A stretch of DNA of 64,000 nucleotides, from the NCBI GenBank assembly GCA_020851635.1, contig JADZCJ010000032.1, positions 1 through 64,000 of the forward strand, in the 5' to 3' direction. The position numbers and the translations under genes were made by a program. The DNA comes from Anaerolineae bacterium (GTDB lineage Bacteria > Chloroflexota > Anaerolineae > UBA4142 > SHND01). Below are positions 42,004 to 50,712 of the stretch, one piece after another (position 1 is the stretch's first letter; every line of letters starts with the position of its first letter). The notes under the pieces are model-generated. The model had not been told where the DNA came from. It did no database searches and saw only the letters and a list, made by a program, of their open reading frames with translations.

Positions 42004-44751
42004 ATGGCACAACCCGCCACCCCCACGTTCGCCGCCTTTGACCGCGCGGGCGACGTCCTCAAGTTCGAACCGAATCCCCTCGACGCGATTTTCGCGCCCA
42101 GGAACGTCGCGCTGATTGGCGCATCCGAGACCTCGGGCAGCGTGGGGCGCACCATTCTCTGGAACCTCATCTCGAACCCCTTTGGCGGCACTGTCTTTCC
42201 CGTCAACCCCAAGCGCGCATCCATTCTGGGCATAAAAAGTTATCCCAGAATCGCAGAGGTCCCCGCCAAAGTTGACCTTGCCGTAGTTTGTACCGCGGCC
42301 CCCAGCGTGCCCGATTTGATTGGTGAATGTGTGGACGCAGGCGTCAAAGGCGCCATTATCATTAGCGCGGGATTCAAAGAAATCGGACCCGAAGGCGTAG
42401 AGCTCGAACGCCGCGTTATGGAAAACGCCAAGCGCGGGCGGATGCGTATCATCGGTCCCAACTGTCTTGGGGTCATGAACCCGTTGAATGGCTTGAATGC
42501 CACTTTTGCTTCGGCGAGCGCGCGCCCAGGTCAGGTCGCATTTCTTTCGCAAAGCGGCGCGCTGCTCACGGGCGTGCTGGATTGGAGTCTGCGCGAAAAC
42601 CTGGGGTTCAGCGCGTTTGTCTCGGTCGGCTCGATGATTGATGTGGGATGGGGCGACCTGATTCAGTATTTTGGCGACGACCCGCGCACCGAAGCCATCG
42701 TCATGTATATGGAGACCATCGGGGATGCGCGCTCTTTTCTTTCTTCCGCGCGTGAGGTTGCCTACACCAAGCCCATCATCGTGATCAAACCGGGACGCAC
42801 CGAGGCGGCGGCGCATGCGGCGGCATCGCACACCGGCTCGATGACTGGCAGCGACGATGTCCTTGATGTGGCATTCAAACGCGTCGGCGTCCTGCGTGTT
42901 GATTCGATCATGGACCTCTTTTATTCGGCGGAATTGCTCGGCAAACAGCCGCGCCCCAAAGGACGCAACCTTACGATTCTCACCAACGCGGGCGGACCGG
43001 GCGTCCTTGCGACGGATGCGCTGGTTGAAGGCGGCGGCAAACTCACCCCGCTTTCGTCCGAAACGATGCAAGCACTCGATCAGCTCTTGCCCGCCGCATG
43101 GAGCCACAACAACCCAGTGGACATTCTTGGTGATGCCAGTCCCGAACGCTACGCCAAGACGCTGGAATTGACCGCGCGCGACCCCAACGCGGACGGCTTG
43201 CTCGTCATCCTCACGCCTCAGGCAATGACCGACCCGACCATGACGGCGGAAATGCTGAAACCGTATGCGCGCATCCCGAACAAGCCCGTCCTTGCCAGTT
43301 GGCTCGGCGGCAGCGAAATCCAGGCGGGCGAAACCATCCTTTCGCGTGCCGGGATTCCGACTTTTGAATACCCCGACATTGCGGCGCGCATGTTCAATTA
43401 CATGTGGCAGTATACGGAAAACCTGCGGCTGTTGTACGAAACCCCCTCCTTTGCGGAAGCGACCAACCCGAATCGCTCGCACGCGTCCGAGATCGTTGAC
43501 CGCGCGCGCGCGCAAGGACGCACGATACTCAACGAATATGAATCCAAACAACTCCTGTCCGCATACGACATTCCCACCGTCGAAACGCGGGTGGCGCTGA
43601 CCAAAGACCAAGCCGCCGCGGCCGCGGATGAAATCGGATATCCGGTAGTCCTGAAACTCTACTCGGACACGATTACGCACAAGACCGATGTGGGCGGCGT
43701 CAAACTCAATTTGCCCGACACCCGTGCGGTGCGCGACGCCTTTATTGCAATCAAGTCCTCTGTGACCGACAAGGCGGGCGCCCAACATTTTGGCGGCGTC
43801 ACTGTCCAGCCCATGGTCAAACTCGACGGCTATGAATTGATTATCGGCAGCTCGCTCGACGCGCAGTTCGGACCCGTGCTCTTGTTTGGGTTGGGCGGAC
43901 AACTGGTCGAAGTTTTCAAGGACCGCGCGCTCGGTCTGCCCCCCCTCAACACCACGCTCGCGCGCCGCATGATGGAGCGCACCAAGATTTACACGGCGCT
44001 GCAAGGCGTGCGCGGACGCGCCCCGGTGGACATTGAAGCGCTCGCTCAACTGATGGTCCGCTTTAGCGAAATCGTCGTGGAACAGCGTTGGGTCAAGGAA
44101 ATTGACATCAATCCGCTGCTCGCCTCACCGGAGCAATTGATCGCCCTTGATGCGCGCGTCATTCTCTACGAACCGAATGTCACGCCCGAACAGCTCCCGC
44201 GCCCTGCGATCCGCCCATATCCGCTCAAATATGTCGAGACCTGGGTCGCAGAGGACGGCACCCGGCTGACCATTCGTCCCATCCGTCCCGAAGACGAACC
44301 GCTGATGGTCGAATATCACAAACAGGTGTCGGAACGCAGCGTCTATTTGCGCTATCTTCATCCGATGGCGCTCGACACGCGCATCGCGCATGACCGCCTT
44401 TCGCGCATTGTCTTTATAGATTATGACCGCGAGATGGCATTGGCGGCGGAATATCAAAACCCCGAAACGGGCAAACGCGAGATCGTCGGCATCGGTCGCC
44501 TGTCCAAAATCTATGGCACCTCCGACGCCGAATTTTCTCTGCTCATCGTGGATCGCTTTCACGGCAAGGGACTTGGCACCGAGTTGCTGAAAATGCTCGT
44601 CCAGATCGGACGCGACGAAAATCTCGATCGCATCATTGCCTTTATCTCGCCCGACAATCATGCAATGCAAAAAGTGTCCAGGCACTTGGGCTTTACGCTC
44701 CACCGCAGCGCAGATGATCCCACCATTATCGAAGGCGAACTTGTTCTCTGA
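42004..44751 (+). CDS. Acetate/acyl-CoA ligase (NDP-forming) fused to GNAT, ATP-grasp motifs intact
   Basis: 915 aa, paralogue of the protein at 7842 with the same domain order. The CoA-binding part has [15 protein letters not shown], the phosphohistidine region [12 protein letters not shown], then ATP-grasp with [20 protein letters not shown] retained, and a C-terminal GNAT ([15 protein letters not shown]). Because the nucleotide-binding loop is kept, it may both make acetyl-CoA plus ATP from acyl-CoA (or the reverse) and acetylate lysines, unlike its degenerate paralogue. AAGGAG 8 nt before ATG 42004. A longer in-frame reading overlaps the penicillin acylase start and is rejected. Confidence 0.9.
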   Translation: MAQPATPTFAAFDRAGDVLKFEPNPLDAIFAPRNVALIGASETSGSVGRTILWNLISNPFGGTVFPVNPKRASILGIKSYPRIAEVPAKVDLAVVCTAAPSVPDLIGECVDAGVKGAIIISAGFKEIGPEGVELERRVMENAKRGRMRIIGPNCLGVMNPLNGLNATFASASARPGQVAFLSQSGALLTGVLDWSLRENLGFSAFVSVGSMIDVGWGDLIQYFGDDPRTEAIVMYMETIGDARSFLSSAREVAYTKPIIVIKPGRTEAAAHAAASHTGSMTGSDDVLDVAFKRVGVLRVDSIMDLFYSAELLGKQPRPKGRNLTILTNAGGPGVLATDALVEGGGKLTPLSSETMQALDQLLPAAWSHNNPVDILGDASPERYAKTLELTARDPNADGLLVILTPQAMTDPTMTAEMLKPYARIPNKPVLASWLGGSEIQAGETILSRAGIPTFEYPDIAARMFNYMWQYTENLRLLYETPSFAEATNPNRSHASEIVDRARAQGRTILNEYESKQLLSAYDIPTVETRVALTKDQAAAAADEIGYPVVLKLYSDTITHKTDVGGVKLNLPDTRAVRDAFIAIKSSVTDKAGAQHFGGVTVQPMVKLDGYELIIGSSLDAQFGPVLLFGLGGQLVEVFKDRALGLPPLNTTLARRMMERTKIYTALQGVRGRAPVDIEALAQLMVRFSEIVVEQRWVKEIDINPLLASPEQLIALDARVILYEPNVTPEQLPRPAIRPYPLKYVETWVAEDGTRLTIRPIRPEDEPLMVEYHKQVSERSVYLRYLHPMALDTRIAHDRLSRIVFIDYDREMALAAEYQNPETGKREIVGIGRLSKIYGTSDAEFSLLIVDRFHGKGLGTELLKMLVQIGRDENLDRIIAFISPDNHAMQKVSRHLGFTLHRSADDPTIIEGELVL

Positions 44752-44850
44752 CTAGCAGGTTGTCGGAGTGAAATCAAACTATAACTATTTTTGAGATGCT
44801 ACGACGCGCGTCCATAGTTACAATTGAGGTCTCTCCGACAACCTGCTAGT
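44751..44850. mobile_element. MITE-like element with 18-bp perfect terminal inverted repeats
   Basis: ACTAGCAGGTTGTCGGAG (44751-44768) is repeated as its exact reverse complement at 44833-44850. Inner arms are also partly complementary (CAAACTATAACTAT against ATAGTTACAATTG). The 100-bp element starts on the last base of the preceding stop codon, encodes nothing, and both ends carry CTAG, a target duplicated by several IS groups. I infer a non-autonomous transposable element; a giant terminator is a weaker alternative because there is no T tract. Confidence 0.7.
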
Positions 44851-44940
44851 GCAACAACATGATGAAATTGCCAAGTCAAGTGACGGCACGCGAGTTTTAA
44901 GACCCAATACTCCACTCCGCAATCTCATGTTGTTGCGCTA
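44847..44940. mobile_element. Second palindromic MITE-like element, abutting the first
   Basis: TAGTGCAACAACATGA (44847-44862) pairs with TCATGTTGTTGCGCTA (44925-44940), one mismatch in 16 bp. Its left end overlaps the last four bases of the previous element, as if one inserted at the end of the other. The inside has no gene. Confidence 0.5.
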
Positions 44941-45009
44941 CTGGTTCCCATAAAGCAAGCCCTCGACCAATATCCCAAGACGACGCGACATCTCTCAGGA
45001 ACAAAATGT

Positions 45010-45978
45010 ATGAATCAAGTCCCGTTCGCAAATACCGGCGTTCAGCTCTCTCAAATGTGTCTTGGCGCCATGATGTTTGGCTCGCGCTGTGACGAGGCAG
45101 AAGCCGACAGGATTCTGGGCGCTGCGCTCGACGGCGGCATCAACTTTATTGACACTGCCGCCATGTATGCGAATGGCGGGACCGAGGAAATCCTTGGGCG
45201 TATTCTCCCCGGGCGCCGCGAGAAACTATTCATCACGACCAAGGTTCATGCCGGAGTTGACGGAGAGACCATCCGCGCGAGCATTGACGGCAGTCTCAAG
45301 CGAATGCAAACCGATCACGTTGAACTGTACATGATTCACTGGCCCCAGCCGCAGATGGACCTGCATGAAATAATGCATGCCCTGAATGATGTGGTCGTCG
45401 CGGGCAAAGCGCGATTCGTCGGCTTTTGCAATTGTCCCGCATGGGTTTTTGCGCGCTGCAACCGCATCGCAGAGGCAAACGGTTGGGCGCCCCTCGTCTG
45501 CAATCAAGTGCCGTACAATTTGATCGAACGCGGCATCGAGGTCGAAATCCTGCCGCAGGCGCTTGCCGAAAAAATCGCCATCACCACGTATCGCGCGCTC
45601 GTGATCGGGCTGTTGGCAGGCAAATACACGGCGGGACAGCCCTTGCCCGCCAACTCGCGCGGCGAGACCGACCCGCGCGTTCCCGTATGGCTCTCGAAAT
45701 ACGGTGATGGCATCGAACGCCTCAAAAAATTCGCCGCCGGGCACGGGGTGCCACCCGCGCACGTTGCGACGGCATGGGTTTGTGCCAGACCCGGCGTCAC
45801 CGCTCCGATCGTCGGCGTCAGCACACTTGCCCAGACCCTCGCCGCCATTGAGGGGTTTTCCTTTGAACTCTCTCGGGCACAAGCGGACGAGCTCGCCTCT
45901 TTTTTCGATACCGAGGTCAAAGAAGAAGCGGGCGGCAAATTCCCCGAACTCCGTCGCGCGCTTGACTTGGGCGTGTGA
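45010..45978 (+). CDS. Aldo/keto reductase
   Basis: 322 aa NAD(P)H-dependent reductase with the catalytic tetrad Asp48 and Tyr53 (FIDTAAMYANG), Lys78 (ITTKV) and His110 (YMIHWPQ). C-terminal cofactor-binding segment APIVGVSTLAQ. AGGAAC before ATG 45010. It resembles the broad aldo/keto reductase group used on sugars or small aldehydes; the substrate is unknown. It is a lone gene between the MITE-like elements and the molybdenum-hydroxylase operon. Confidence 0.9.
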   Translation: MNQVPFANTGVQLSQMCLGAMMFGSRCDEAEADRILGAALDGGINFIDTAAMYANGGTEEILGRILPGRREKLFITTKVHAGVDGETIRASIDGSLKRMQTDHVELYMIHWPQPQMDLHEIMHALNDVVVAGKARFVGFCNCPAWVFARCNRIAEANGWAPLVCNQVPYNLIERGIEVEILPQALAEKIAITTYRALVIGLLAGKYTAGQPLPANSRGETDPRVPVWLSKYGDGIERLKKFAAGHGVPPAHVATAWVCARPGVTAPIVGVSTLAQTLAAIEGFSFELSRAQADELASFFDTEVKEEAGGKFPELRRALDLGV

Positions 45979-46032
45979 CACACATCCCCGACAATCGAGT
46001 CCCGAATCTATTCGTTTTTGCTATTCCTGTGT

Positions 46033-46198
46033 TAGAATGAGCTTACTTCGATCAATTGGTCGTATGTTTTGCATACGGCGAGTTCGGGCATCCCCGCTCG
46101 AAAAGTGCCATTGATTGGTTTCCCGGGATCCTTTCATTCGGGCAAACCCCGCATGATGGTTCCAATTCCCTTTTTGTAAACATACAAGGTCGCTCACC
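46033..46198 (+). promoter_or_regulatory. Structured 5' leader of the molybdenum-hydroxylase operon
   Basis: TAGAAT (46033-46038) is a likely -10. The following ~155 nt contain three successive stems: CGTATG/CATACG (46061-46077), CGAG/CTCG (46079-46100) and GGTTTCCCG/CGGGcAAACC (46117-46148). AAGG precedes the ATG. I do not recognise a known riboswitch, but a leader of this length and folding before a molybdenum/purine operon is a candidate cis-regulator. Confidence 0.45.
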
Positions 46199-47119
46199 AT
46201 GAAAGTTTTTGACAACTATCATTTGCCCACAACGGTTGTCCAAGCCCTCGAGCTGCTGGCACAGTATGAGGGACGCGCGCGTGTTGTTGCTGGGGGCACG
46301 GATCTGCTTGTGGATACACAGGCCGAGTATTACGAGGGGCGCCGCCCTCATTTCGACGCGTTGATTGACGTGACCGGGATCGCGGGCGCGGGCGAAATTC
46401 GCGCGCGTGATGAATACATCGAGATCGGTTGTGGCGTCACACATACACAAATCGTCGCTTCGCCGCTGATTCAAAAACACGCAGCCGCGCTCGCCGAAGC
46501 ATGTTCTGTCGTCGGCGGTCCCCAGGTCCGCAATGTGGCAACGCTGTGCGGCAATGTGGCGCATGCGCTGCCGGCTGCGGACGGCACGGTGGCGCTGATG
46601 ATTCTGGATGCCGAAGCGGCGGTCGCGCGCCAATCTCGGAGTGGGACCGACTCACCCGACTGGGTCCCGCTCGCCGCGTTGTTTCAGGGACCCGGCAAGA
46701 GCGCGGTGGATTCGACGCGCGAGCTGATCACGGCGCTCCGCTTTCGCGCGTTGGGGGCGCGCGAGGCAAGCGCGTTTTCGCGCGTCATGCGCCCGCAGGG
46801 CGTTGCGCTTCCGATTCTTGGCATGGCAACCCGTGTCCGCCTCAGCGCTTTGGATATCCATGCGCGGATCGAGGATGTGGCAATCAGCGCGGGTCCCGTC
46901 GCCCCCGTGCCGTATCGCGCGTCGGCGGTCGAAGAATTTTTGCGCGGCAAAACGGCGGATCAACCTGTGCTGCAAGAGGCAGCAGAGTTGCTGGTGGCGA
47001 ACGCCCACCCGCGCACCTCGGCGCACCGCGCGACCAAAGAATATCGGTTCGAGCTTTTGCCGATGTTGCTGCAACAAACGCTGCGCGCAGCTCTCGAACG
47101 CGCGGCGCAGTCCGCATGA
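46199..47119 (+). CDS. Xanthine dehydrogenase-family FAD-binding subunit
   Basis: 306 aa, the FAD domain of molybdenum hydroxylases (like E. coli YgfM). FAD contacts are visible in RVVAGGTDLLV and QVRNVATLCGNVAHALPAAD, with a typical C-terminal CO-dehydrogenase-flavoprotein-like part. It passes electrons from the Fe-S/Mo subunit to an acceptor. First gene of the operon; its stop overlaps the next ATG by 4 nt (ATGA). The matching Fe-S/Mo protein is encoded one gene downstream. Confidence 0.93.
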   Translation: MKVFDNYHLPTTVVQALELLAQYEGRARVVAGGTDLLVDTQAEYYEGRRPHFDALIDVTGIAGAGEIRARDEYIEIGCGVTHTQIVASPLIQKHAAALAEACSVVGGPQVRNVATLCGNVAHALPAADGTVALMILDAEAAVARQSRSGTDSPDWVPLAALFQGPGKSAVDSTRELITALRFRALGAREASAFSRVMRPQGVALPILGMATRVRLSALDIHARIEDVAISAGPVAPVPYRASAVEEFLRGKTADQPVLQEAAELLVANAHPRTSAHRATKEYRFELLPMLLQQTLRAALERAAQSA

Positions 47120-47907
47120 GTTTGTCGTCTGATCGCTCGCGCTCTCCACTGCGGTTTCTGGCATACAACATACTCGGCGGCGGACGTGGGCGCGAGCAGG
47201 CGTTGCGCGAAATCATTGCGGCGCAAACTGCCGATGTTATTTTGCTGCAAGAGGTTGCGAGACCGGATTTTGTCAGAGCCCTGGCGGAACAGCTCGGACA
47301 TGCTTGCCTTGTCGCCGCAAGCAACAGCCATCTCACGTTGGCGCTGCTCACGCGGCTGCCCATTATCAGCGCGTCCGACTTGCATCCGCGCGTTTTGCGA
47401 CACACTTGTTTGCGCGCAACGCTGGAACACGCGCCCGGAGAATCGCTGACCGTTTTTGGTGTCCATCTTGGCGCTCCGGCGTTTACGCTTCCGATTGAAT
47501 TGTATCGCCTGCGCGAATTGAATTTGATCTTGAATCACGTTCGTCAGAGTGGGGGACAGCAAGTGGTCATCAGCGGCGATTTCAATTCCATTGCTCCCGG
47601 CGACCATCCTGATTTTAGCGGGCTGCCGTTCAAACCGCGGGTCTCGATCTTTTTGCAGGGTGGAGCTGTGGCGCGACAGGTGATCGGGATGATGCGCTCA
47701 CGCGGGTTCACTGATGCGTTTCGGGCATTGAATCCCAACCGGGACGGATTCACTTTGCCTGCTTTTGACCCCAAGACCCGGCTCGATTACTTTTTTGTAA
47801 ACGCTGCCCTGCGTCCGTTTCTGAGACATTGCGCCGTTGTGACGTCGCCGGTGAGCGTCCTGACGGCTTCCGATCATTTACCCGTGTATTTGGAACTCGC
47901 CCTATAG
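47116..47907 (+). CDS. Endonuclease/exonuclease/phosphatase (EEP) superfamily hydrolase
   Basis: 263 aa with the EEP residues RFLAYNILGGG (Asn), VILLQEV (catalytic Glu), VVISGDFNS (Asp/Asn) and a final SDHLPVYLEL (Asp-His). Such enzymes hydrolyse phosphodiesters in DNA, RNA or phospholipids, or phosphomonoesters. It is wedged between the two xanthine-dehydrogenase subunit genes with 4-nt overlap upstream and 30 bp downstream, so it must be co-expressed, yet it has no obvious role in purine oxidation. It might act on a nucleotide or cofactor; unknown. ATG 47116 is preferred over a longer reading inside the FAD gene. Confidence 0.82.
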   Translation: MSLSSDRSRSPLRFLAYNILGGGRGREQALREIIAAQTADVILLQEVARPDFVRALAEQLGHACLVAASNSHLTLALLTRLPIISASDLHPRVLRHTCLRATLEHAPGESLTVFGVHLGAPAFTLPIELYRLRELNLILNHVRQSGGQQVVISGDFNSIAPGDHPDFSGLPFKPRVSIFLQGGAVARQVIGMMRSRGFTDAFRALNPNRDGFTLPAFDPKTRLDYFFVNAALRPFLRHCAVVTSPVSVLTASDHLPVYLELAL

Positions 47908-47937
47908 CCACTTTTGGGGGCGTCGAATGGAGGACTC

Positions 47938-50712
47938 GTGTCAATTCTGAATTTTACCGTCAACGGCAATCCCGTTTCTGTAGAGATCGAACCAAACGAA
48001 TATCTTGCCTATGTGCTGCGCTACAAACTTGGTCTGACGGGCACAAAAATCGCGTGTGACGAAGCCGAGTGCGGCGCGTGCACGGTGCTTGTGAACGGTA
48101 CCTCGGTGGATTCGTGCATCTACCCCGCGCTCAAAGCACAGGGCGCCGAGGTGATGACGATCGAAGGATTGGCGCGTCCCGATGGTCTCCATCCGCTGCA
48201 GGCGCAATTTATTCAACAGGGCGCTGTCCAATGCGGCTTTTGCACACCGGGCGTCCTCATGCAGTCCAAAAACCTGCTCGATCAAAACCCGGACCCCGAC
48301 GACCACGACATCAAGGTCGCGCTCAAAGACACCTTTTGCCGCTGTGGCTGCTATGTTTCGATGATGAATGCCATCAAGAATGCGGCGCAGGAACTGCGAG
48401 AGCCGGAAACCGAACATCTCTTTAACATACCCAACTTGCCGCAGGTAAAAGCGCCGCTCAACGTCATTGGCAAACCTATAACCCGTCCGGACGCCGTCGC
48501 CAAAGTGACCGGCGCCGCGCGGTATACAGATGACTATAATTTTCCCGACATGCTTCACGGCGCAACTCTGCGCGCCAAATTCCCGCATGCCAGGATCTTG
48601 AGCATTGATACCTCGAAAGCCAAAGCGTTGGATGGTGTGCGCGCGGTCTTGACCCACAAAGATGTTCCCGGCTCTAAACATCACGGTCTTATTTACAACG
48701 ATTGGCCCGTGCTCTGTTATGACAAGGTGCGCTATATGGGTGATGCCGTCGCCATTGTCGCGGCGGACACGCGCGAAATCGCGCAGCGCGCGCTGGAACT
48801 GATCGAGGTCGAATATGAGGAACTGCCCGTTGTAGACAACCCTGTTGACGCGCTCAAACCCGAGACCATCATTGTCAACGACGGCACGGGCCACGGCAAT
48901 CTGCTCAAGCATATTCATGTCGAAAAAGGCGATATCGAAAAGGGGTTTGCAAAAGCCGAGGTGATTATCGAGAACGAATATCGTTCACCTTTTTACGAAC
49001 ATGCTTTTATGGAGCCCGAGTGCGCCATTGGGCAGGCGCTCGACAATGGGCGCATCGAGGTCATTGTCGGCTCGCAGATTCCGTACGAAGACCGTCGCCA
49101 GATTGCAGCTGCCCTCGACCTCCCCGAGTCCAAGGTCCGCGTGCGCGGCGCGTTGATCGGCGGCGGTTTTGGCGGCAAAGAAGATATTGCCGCGCAAATT
49201 CATGTCGCGCTGCTCGCGCGTGCGATCGGGCGTCCCGTGAAAATGTTGTATTCGCGTCACGAGAGTCTGGTCTTTCATCCCAAACGGCACGCGACCGTCA
49301 TTCGACTCAGAACGGGGGCGAAAAAGGATGGCACTCTGGTTGCCTCGCACGCTACCATCTATGGCGACAGCGGCGCATATGCCTCTCTGGGTGACAAGGT
49401 CATGACCCGCGCGGCGACCCATGCCGCGGGTCCCTACCATGTGCCAAACGTCCTGATTGACTGCTACGCCATGTATACTAACAATCCGCCTGCAGGCGCG
49501 TTCCGCGGGTTTGGCGTCACACAGTCCGCGTTTGCCGTCGAATCCAATATGGATGAACTCGCGCACAAGCTCGGACTGGACCCCTTTGAACTGCGCCGCA
49601 AAAACGGTCTTGCGGTCGGCGATACCACCAGCACGGGCCAGCTCGTCCGCGAGAGCGCCGGACTTTTGGAATGTATCAGGTTGGTCGAGCAAGTGGTCAA
49701 AGCGCAGCCGGAAATCGAGAATCAAACATCAAAAATCCGCGCCTGGGGTCTCGCCTGCGCTTTCAAAAACACGGGTCTTGGTGGCGGCTCGCCCGACAAG
49801 AGCGCCGCCGAAGTCGAAGTCTTTGAAGACGGCACCGCCGAAGTGCGCACGAGCGCGGCTGAAATTGGACAGGGACTGCCGACGATTCTTGCCATGATTA
49901 CGGCAGAAGAATTGGGCTTGCCCTACGAACGGGTGCGCGTCCTCTTGAGCGACACCGACCTGACGCCCGATGGCGGACCGACCACCGCCTCGCGCCAGAC
50001 TTTTGTTTCGGGTAACGCCGCTCGCTATGCGGCAAAAGGCATGCGCGAGATTCTGGCAGAAACGGCGAGCGAACAGCTCGACGCCGCCCCCGACACCTTG
50101 ACGTTCAAAGATGGCTACATAAGACAGAATGGGCACAAAATGCCGTTCGAAGAAGTGGTCAAGCGCGCCCGCGAGGAAAATCGCCCGACGCGTTATTTAC
50201 ACGAGTATCATGCGCCCGCCACCACTCCTCTCGGGTCTGAAGGGGATATGCACTTTGGTTTTTCGTATGCCGCGCAGGCAGCCCTCATCGAACTCGACAG
50301 CGATACGGGTGAGGTGCATGTGCTCAAGGTCGTCACTGCAACGGATATCGGGCGCGCGTTGAATCCGCTCGCTTTGCAGGGACAGGTCGAGGGCGGCATC
50401 ATGATGTGTCTGGGGAATGCGCTCACCGAAGAATACATTATCGAAAAGGGCAAGGTATGGACAGACTTGCTCGCCAAATACAAGATGCCGAGCATCAAAC
50501 ATACTCCCGAAATTGTTTCCTTTCTGGTCGAAGACGAAATCTCGACGGGACCTTACGGCGCAAAAGGAGTTGGCGAAATCTCGTCCATTCCTACTACCCC
50601 TGCCATCACCAACGCCATCTACAACGCCTGTGGCGTCCGCATCCGTCGGCTTCCCGTAGACCAGGACGCTCTACTCTTGGCAATGCGTAGTGGAAAATCT
50701 GAAACCAAATGA
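47938..50712 (+). CDS. xdhD: Fused [2Fe-2S]/molybdopterin subunit of a xanthine dehydrogenase-like enzyme (XdhD type)
   Basis: 924 aa. The N-terminal plant-ferredoxin domain has Cys40, 45, 48, 60. The second cluster domain has Cys99, 102 (CGFCTPG) and Cys134, 136 (CRCGC; the normal motif reads CRCTG). From ~155 onward is the molybdopterin domain (GALIGGGFGGKED; PAGAFRGFGVTQ; GPYGAKGVGEISSIP with the catalytic Glu). Fusion of the two domains with a separate FAD protein matches E. coli XdhD/YgfM, linked to purine or selenium-dependent metabolism. GTG 47938 has GGAGG upstream. Its stop overlaps the next ATG by 4 nt. Substrate (xanthine, hypoxanthine or other) cannot be fixed. Confidence 0.92.
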   Translation: MSILNFTVNGNPVSVEIEPNEYLAYVLRYKLGLTGTKIACDEAECGACTVLVNGTSVDSCIYPALKAQGAEVMTIEGLARPDGLHPLQAQFIQQGAVQCGFCTPGVLMQSKNLLDQNPDPDDHDIKVALKDTFCRCGCYVSMMNAIKNAAQELREPETEHLFNIPNLPQVKAPLNVIGKPITRPDAVAKVTGAARYTDDYNFPDMLHGATLRAKFPHARILSIDTSKAKALDGVRAVLTHKDVPGSKHHGLIYNDWPVLCYDKVRYMGDAVAIVAADTREIAQRALELIEVEYEELPVVDNPVDALKPETIIVNDGTGHGNLLKHIHVEKGDIEKGFAKAEVIIENEYRSPFYEHAFMEPECAIGQALDNGRIEVIVGSQIPYEDRRQIAAALDLPESKVRVRGALIGGGFGGKEDIAAQIHVALLARAIGRPVKMLYSRHESLVFHPKRHATVIRLRTGAKKDGTLVASHATIYGDSGAYASLGDKVMTRAATHAAGPYHVPNVLIDCYAMYTNNPPAGAFRGFGVTQSAFAVESNMDELAHKLGLDPFELRRKNGLAVGDTTSTGQLVRESAGLLECIRLVEQVVKAQPEIENQTSKIRAWGLACAFKNTGLGGGSPDKSAAEVEVFEDGTAEVRTSAAEIGQGLPTILAMITAEELGLPYERVRVLLSDTDLTPDGGPTTASRQTFVSGNAARYAAKGMREILAETASEQLDAAPDTLTFKDGYIRQNGHKMPFEEVVKRAREENRPTRYLHEYHAPATTPLGSEGDMHFGFSYAAQAALIELDSDTGEVHVLKVVTATDIGRALNPLALQGQVEGGIMMCLGNALTEEYIIEKGKVWTDLLAKYKMPSIKHTPEIVSFLVEDEISTGPYGAKGVGEISSIPTTPAITNAIYNACGVRIRRLPVDQDALLLAMRSGKSETK

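Noticed and set aside
41977-44049. Long antisense frame (690 codons) opposite the second Pat-like gene
   Set aside because: It mirrors the GC-rich codon pattern of the sense gene, has Arg/Gly/His-rich composition, and shows no family motif.
44751-44850. Simple intrinsic terminator for the Pat-like gene
   Set aside because: Stem arms are separated by 64 nt and lack a T tract; the CTAG-flanked long inverted repeats fit a MITE better, though some terminator effect is possible.
46033-46198. Known Moco, purine or guanidine riboswitch
   Set aside because: I compared the leader by eye with the consensus cores I know and found no match; only generic stems are supported.
46429-47115. N-terminal extension of the EEP hydrolase into the FAD-subunit gene
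   Set aside because: The extension is out of frame with a well-supported gene and reads as low-complexity Arg/Gly/Cys; the ATGA overlap at 47116 is the natural start.
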